From Hyaloperonospora brassicae (Eukaryota; Oomycota; Peronosporomycetes; Peronosporales; Peronosporaceae), in contig CANTFL010001468.1 of assembly GCA_947650285.1 (NCBI GenBank), positions 147,756 through 211,755 of the forward strand: a stretch of 64,000 nt of DNA. Reading direction: 5' to 3'. Position numbers and translations under genes: made by a program. Below are positions 57,851 through 64,000 of the stretch, piece by piece; the stretch's first letter is position 1, and each line of letters opens with the position of its first letter. The notes below the pieces were generated by a model that did no database searches, was not told the origin of the DNA, and saw nothing but the letters and a program-made list of their open reading frames with translations.

Positions 57851-59959
57851 ATGTCGCGACCGTCGTCGATGGCCGAGTCCGAGGCGCAGGACGACGTCCG
57901 CCCGCAGCGACCCGAGTACGCCTGACACTGGTTGATTGGATACATTGCATGTGTGGCAGAGGTATGTGTCTGACTTTTGCATTGCAGACGCGTGCGTCCG
58001 CGTCGTCTGGAGCCCGATACGCTGTCGTATCTAAAAGAGGTGACCGAGATGTTGACGCAGTCTGGGGACGACTCGACGGTGGACGATACGGAGCTTCTGC
58101 TTTGGAACGTGCTGGAGGAGCTGGCGCCGCGAGCAGCCAGTGCTGCGTCCGACCGTCACGCAAGTGAACTAGTGGAGGTCTTCGTGCCCAAGATGAGCGA
58201 CGCGCAGCTGCGGTTTCTACTGCACAAGATGGCGGGCTACATGAGCCACTTGTGGACCAACCGCTACTCTTCTCACGTGCTACAACACTTGCTGTCCCGT
58301 GTCAGTGCTGCTGTGGCGAAGGAGGTGGACGGTATGGTGAACAAAGAGGACGAGGACATGGACGAGGACGACCGGATGAAAGACATCCCGCTCTTGAGCG
58401 ACGTTCTTGTTCACATGGTGAAAGAGGTACAGAATGAGTGGATCACGCTCATGAACGATGTGAGTGCGAGTCACGTGCTGCGTTCGGTATTGGCTGTGCT
58501 GGCTGGCAAACCGCTTGTGCCGGAGAAGCGAGGCAAGAAGGCGAAGCACCGTGTCATTACATTCACAGAAGCTCGACCTGGAAAGGATGGGTCTGGAGAC
58601 AGCACGTATGACGTGCCAGATACGTTTGATGCGTTGTTCCAGGAGCTGCTGGCAACCTTGATCGAGAGCTCGACACACGAGCTACAGAATCTGCTGTACG
58701 ATCAGAACTCGGGCCCGCTCATCGCTTCAGCGTTGAAATTGGCACCTCCAAAGAGTCAGCGTAAACTCGCTGAGAAGATTCTCGAGTGGGAGGACAAGGA
58801 CGCGTGCGAGCGTAATTTCTTCGACTTGGCGGCTGATGCTGTGACGAGTCACTTGCTCGAAGCTGTGTTTGAAAGTGCCAGTGATTCGTTTTTCAGAAAG
58901 TTGTTCAAGCGATGTGTGCGTGGCAAAATGGTGCAGCTGGGCGAACATAACGTTGCCAACTACGTGGTTCAACAAGTTATTAAGCTCGTGCGCACCGAGG
59001 CTTTGGCGACCGAAGTTCTGGAGGAATTGCAGACTTCGTTTTGGACGTTGCTGACCATGGGCAGGCCTGGCGTCATTTGGCGCGTGATGGAAATGTGTGT
59101 GACGTTCAAACTGCGCCAACAGGAGGTATTTGACGCGCTTGTGAGCGCAGTTGCAAAACAGGAGAGCAAGAAGCCCGAAGCTGTTCGCAAGAACTTTGTA
59201 GCGTCTCTGCTGAGCGTGCAGCTGTCAACATCGGCTACGTCTGCGAAGGTCCAGGTGAACGTGATGGGTGCTAAGATTATCGAGCAGCTGCATCAATTCG
59301 AGTCTGGAGACTATTTGACTCCGTTGTACAAGGGCATTCTTTCGTTTAACAGCATGCAGCTCATGGCTTTGGCCAAGGACTCGACTGGCAGCCGCTGCGT
59401 CATCGAACCCTTATGGGAATCCAAGGAACCTAGTACAGCATGGGTGCGGCAAGAACTGTATGAGCGTTTTGTGGGCAAGTTCGGTACACTGGCAATGGAT
59501 CGTCTGGGTGCTTTTTCGGTCATGAAGTGCTACGAGGACCTGTCTCTGGACAAGAAAGAGGTAGTTGTGCGCGAGCTTTTGGCCGTGGAGACACAGCTCA
59601 GCGGGAGCCATTTTTCGCAGCTTGTCATGAACACTTGCCATTTGTTCGAGTACAAGCAGAGCCGCGAAAAGTGGGAGGCGCTTTATACGAAGCAGCAGAA
59701 GATTGCTGCGATGTTCAAAGATTTCGTACAGGAGGACGAGACACTCGAAAGCTCCAGAGAGCAGAAGAAGGAGAAGAAGGGGAAGAAGCGCAAAGCTGCT
59801 CAACTTACCGGAACGGAAGCTGCACAGCGTACGGAGGAGATTGCGAAGAGTGCAGACGTAGCTGTGATTATGGATGCGCTGCGGAGCGGTGCTGCGGGCA
59901 AGGACAAAAAGACCAAGAAGAGCAAGAAGAGCAAGAAGCAGCGTAGTGAGGAACGGTAA
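57851..59959 (+). CDS. NOP9-like nucleolar pumilio-repeat protein, 2 exons
   Basis: NOP9 binds pre-rRNA and is needed for 40S subunit maturation in the nucleolus. Exon 1 is 57851-57915, a 72-bp GT-AG intron follows (57916-57987, GTACGC...TTGCAG) and exon 2 is 57988-59959, giving 678 residues. The joined frame reads from a short charged leader into LSYLKEVTEMLTQSG. Pumilio-like helical repeats follow: NRYSSHVLQHLLSRV, NDVSASHVLRSVLAVLAGKP (the stretch typical of NOP9), LLYDQNSGPLIASALKL, VTSHLLEAVFESAS, HNVANYVVQQVIKLV, DSTGSRCVIEPLWES and AMDRLGAFSVMKCYEDL. The C-terminus is a Lys-rich tail (KEKKGKKRKA, KKTKKSKKSKKQR) fitting nucleolar targeting. No defects were seen. It is divergent from ISWI. 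Confidence 0.9.
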
Positions 59960-62900
59960 TATGTACGCGTGCTAGCGCGGCGGTGCGATGTAATAGACTT
60001 CGCTGTGTGTGCAGAGCTCGTTGTTACATCTTCTTTTGCAGTGCATCGGGTCGTGCCAAAGTGTTTACTTTGTGATTGTTAACGATGTCCGACCACTTCA
60101 CATCTTGCGTCTTGTGACAGCTCAAATAAACGTACCACGTCTTCTGCAAAGAAGAATCAGGTGCACCGACACTGGCCCCTTCGCAGGTCAACGGTGACTT
60201 GCAAAGATTTCACTTCGACATGCAGCAATTCTGTTGCTGTACGTGTACTCGCTCCTGTGGTCTCAGCATGTCACGACTGACGGCAATGCGATCATTGACC
60301 ATTGTTGTGGCCCTCACAATGTGCCCATCCACGATGCAAAGAAGTGCTCTGCTTGAATGACCGAACGATGCGAAGCGCACAGATTCAACTGTCCTCGTTC
60401 TTCGACACTCTTTTGACCGACACCAGCGCCAGTACCATTACCGCTGCATGATGTGATCACGTTGGACCAATATGAAACCCACGCGGTCTTTGCCATCTCG
60501 CTCCACGTTCATAAGACCTGCACCCCAACACAACTTGTGGTACCTTCGTCCAGAAGCATAACCCTCGAGTGAAGATAGCTACTTGACCCAGAAAAACGTG
60601 TGAAGTGAGTCTGACTATCAAGCGAGCGATACATTTGGTACCAAAGGTCGACGAAACGTTTGTCGCCATTACACGAGCTGTTTCGTTGACATGCCTTCCC
60701 GCGTCAACCATATCCAAGGAACCAGTCGCCGAGTTAGTTACTTTCGACCGCACTGCCCGGTGAAAATCCCGGTACGAGAGCAGCAATGTCCTCGAATAGT
60801 GTCGGTCACGACACTATCACCTCGTCGCTACGATTTCGTTGCAGCAACGACTGTGTCCTGAATGAGCGCAGCGAACATGCACTATCTACTGAAGCTTCGA
60901 CCACTGGAGATTCGTCGAGTGACGTACCTATCTCGCTTGACCACTCGCTCCAAAGCACTGCTGCAATGACCTTCTCATCGACGTTCCGCGGTCCCACAAT
61001 GCAGGCGATGCAACAACATCTGCATTTCCATGTTGCTCGCGCAGGAAGCATCAGGAGTGAGCATACATTGCCTAGTGGCTAAACACGGACGCGACAGAAT
61101 GACTCCGTCAGGGGCCTGGGGAACAGCATCAACCATTGTGGCCGACGGATCCCGGATACAATAGCCTTCGATCATAGAAAGTCAGCTGCCTTCGGGTACG
61201 AAGCGCTCGAGCAGAATGTCCTGCTAAGATGGGGTGTACCTCTCTACAGAGTCCGTACCTTTCGACAGTGTGTATCTGCCGCTACGAGAAACTTGTCGCT
61301 CTGGGCCTTTGGAGCGTGATAAAGCGAAGTCAAAGCGAGACTGGAAACCACCACACCCAAGTCGGATGTGAGCCGTTCGTTCAATTGATCTCAGTGCGAC
61401 GCGGTCCTATGTACATGCAGCAGGAGGGAGGGGGCTGCACAAAGGCTAGACGGTCGATAACGAGGAGGCGCCCGCGCGCGCGGTCTATCGATTGCGTGCG
61501 CATTGTCAGTGCGATAGCGCAGGTCGGAAGGATGCTGCCACGAAATGTGGCGTGGCCGCCGATGCAGCCTGTCGATCTACGAATGCGACGCCGAAGCGAT
61601 TTGGTTTCCATTCGTTGGCTACGCGATCTGAGTGCAACGCGTGGTACTACAGCTCCATCCGATGATCAATGGGTACAGTTACACAGGACGGAGACCTCGA
61701 CAACTTTGCGGAATGAACAGGTATCGGATGTTGTGTGCTATCCGTTATCCATAGATCCGAATAATCCCCATCGCTCCAAATAGTCCGATGGACCAAATAA
61801 AATCGGTCGATAGGAATCAAGCAGAACATGACCAAGCGAAAAGCGCCCAATACAAAACCGAAGACCACCCCGACGGTACTGCCGATCTTTAGAATGCTGT
61901 CCAGATATTTTGCCTCCGGATCCCGAGCAAACTCCGCGCGTGTCCGAAGGTGTGAGACACTGATCCTACTCTTTCCATGCGATTTGAGCTACTGTGGGAG
62001 CTTTCGTGGAAGCGCGCCACCGAGCGTGGCACTGCCTCCTTTCAAATGACAATGCCCGTCGCATAGCACGGACGAACTGAAGATAAACGATTGTAAGGCT
62101 CAGCCACTGTCGCCACAAACGACGGCCAAGACCCAGTCGATGGAAGCCGGCATCATCTCGGCACCGGAGCAACGTTACTGCCGTTGCGCTCGATTGCGAT
62201 GGAAGTATCCACAGAGCCCACCAACTGATTGCCACGCACTGTTCGGTAGCCGCCCGGACCGAGATCTCGGCCACACCATTTTCATTTCTCCAACCAGAAA
62301 GGGCTGTTTGCTAAGCCTCCGAGCTCTTCAACGACAATGGACACGGAGAGAGGCACAGAGGGGTTTGAAGAGGGCGGGGGGGCTAAAAGTGAGCTGGAGA
62401 AAGAGCTCGGAGACATGCTTAAAACAGCCGCGTGTCCGGAGTCCCGTGTCCGTAGTCCCGTGTCGATCTTCGAAGCTTCATGACTACATCGACGAGAGTG
62501 AGAGTGTCGAGTCGAAGCTGACCAGAGACGAGGTTCTGGAAGAGATTGATGGCAGAAGAGGACGGAGAAGGTAGTGGGCTAGCTGAAAATGTGGGACGAT
62601 TCGCAAAGAAGGCCATCGGGTCCGAATCTATTAACGCTCTACGTAATGTTTAGTCCCTCTCACGCTGCACACAAAAGTCACCGGCCTGCTCACAGCGTTC
62701 TCTGCACCCTTCCGCCTGATGCTCGCGACGCACACAGTAGCCATCCACCCTTATCCTTTGGTCCAAGAAGGTTCTCCCTACGAAACATATCACCCGTGAC
62801 GGTAGTGTGCTCTACGCATATTCCTTTGCCATGCAAAGAGCCAGGGTTCAAGAAAAGCCCGTAAAGTTGAATAGCTCGTTCGGGCAATGACGTACAACAC

Positions 62901-64000
62901 ATAACTGCGGCTGTCGGACGAGGTCAGCGGGGGCCCAATTCGAGACCTTCCCGCAGACCTTCACTGCACACACCGATGTCTCATAAACCCCTGCGCCATG
63001 TTTACGCCAGTTGCGGTCGAGACTGTTGCATACGAGGGTTCGTCATGACGATGGGCCCTGTACACCTCATGCTGGTAATGTCGAGACCGCGAGCTTTAAC
63101 CGCCGGTCCAACACACTGGCGTTCGTCATTCATCTGGTCGCCCCTCACCATCCGGCACAAACTACGGTCGCTAATGTCTGCAAAGAGGACAGGGATGGAC
63201 ACAGTGTTGCTGGACGCGACACCAGACGCAGTCGTTCGAACCGGACATTGGCAACTCGATTGCCGCACTCCACAAAGATGAGCAGTCGCCTCAAGATGCT
63301 CAGCGAAGCATCGGGGAATCTTCAAATCCTAGCCCCGGTTGCTGCCTGTCCGTTGAAGTCACGGAGAGGGCGAAGGGGTAATTCGCGAAGCAGACGCGAT
63401 GCAGCGGAAGTGATCAAGTATTCACATGGTTCTGTTGCGATGACCGCGGCGTACTGCTTGCGTTGTTGTTGCTGCACGCGGACGATAAGCGCGTCGTGTG
63501 GTTATACGTAAAGCTAAAAAAGCTGCCGGCTGAGGCGCATAATGACAGAAAAAGCGTATGTATGCGTATGCTCTATGTCTCGTACTATCTCTGGGCGATG
63601 ATCTTTTTCGGAGATGGAAGGTGCTCCAAAATGGGTCTTTTGAGAATAGATGCACTGCCAAATAGAGCCCAATTGGTGGGCACGACAGCTTACTGTTGTG
63701 TAACGGTGGACATTCTAGACGAAGACGTTCTAGAAGACGAGGCAGTACAAACAGAAAAGCCATCCGGTCTGAAACATCCTGGTCGATGTTCATGCCCGGC
63801 CTATGCACTGAATCCGCAACCGAGATCCGGACCCAAAGGATCGTCAACCACGTGCCCTGGAACGGACAGAGTCTCCGTTCGAAGTGGTTGATCAGCGCGC
63901 CCGCCCTTGGCTAGGTAGCTCGCCCGCTGATTGCGACTCGATGACTTCACGAGTTACCACTGCCCAATGCAATGTGCCGTGGCCAATCGATATTATGATC
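59960..64000. other. Terminal 4 kb, no gene recognised
   Basis: Several open frames of 100-185 codons occur on both strands (for example 61229-61783 plus and 63463-63891 plus), but they overlap each other on opposite strands and show basic or low-information composition without any family motif. I treat them as chance frames in moderately GC-rich DNA. A short acidic stretch ending at 62574 (DEVLEEIDGRRGRRR) is the most protein-like patch but is isolated. Confidence 0.4.

Noticed and set aside
57196..58167. 323-codon plus-strand ORF across the ISWI start and NOP9 start
   Set aside because: It runs antisense through the ISWI N-terminus and across the shared promoter. Composition is low-complexity and the real genes on both sides explain the DNA.

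Overview
The window looks like nuclear DNA of an oomycete, most likely a Peronosporales plant pathogen (Phytophthora or downy-mildew group). The evidence is short GT-AG introns of about 60-100 nt in otherwise dense genes, a candidate secreted effector behind an oomycete-style Inr/FPR core promoter, oomycete-type Gypsy, Copia, MULE and tyrosine-recombinase remnants, and compact GC-rich housekeeping genes beside AT-rich, gene-poor repeat blocks. No species is claimed.

Layout. 1-6330 is a minus-strand Ty3/Gypsy retrotransposon cut by the left window edge, with its 5' LTR at 5938-6330. Every part is broken by stops and frameshifts. 7950-9002 is a candidate secreted effector. 9003-21388 has no recognisable gene, only a 15-bp tandem repeat near 17.5 kb. 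21389-29694 is a decayed Mutator-like DNA transposon (MULE) whose transposase is split by a Copia retrotransposon (22243-27143). 30628-33205 is a seven-exon NSUN2-type RNA cytosine-5 methyltransferase. 33206-50450 is repeat-rich: a degraded LTR relative at 33.9 kb, a nearly identical 0.58-kb inverted pair (36.3 and 47.0 kb), a GC-rich relic at 37.4-38.6 kb, a Kelch fragment, a tyrosine-recombinase pseudogene (45.4-46.6 kb) and a solo LTR with a perfect TATAA target duplication (48067-48457). From about 50.4 kb the sequence becomes gene-like and GC-rich: a NIPA-family magnesium transporter (50814-52253), a 121-bp tandem repeat, an ISWI chromatin remodeler (minus, 57653-54171) and, divergent from it across 197 bp, a NOP9-like nucleolar pumilio protein (57851-59959). 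59960-64000 shows nothing recognisable.

The intact genes are unrelated housekeeping functions (tRNA/RNA methylation, Mg2+ transport, chromatin remodelling, 40S ribosome biogenesis) plus one accessory secreted protein placed in repeats, the usual two-compartment arrangement of such genomes.

The strongest unexplained signal is the Gypsy element. Its coding region and LTR are saturated with perfect short inverted repeats (7-11 bp arms, small loops), about one every 30-70 bp, far above chance. The pattern appears to stop at the LTR edge and was not apparent in the Copia element. In a second LTR copy the stems persist while some loops differ.
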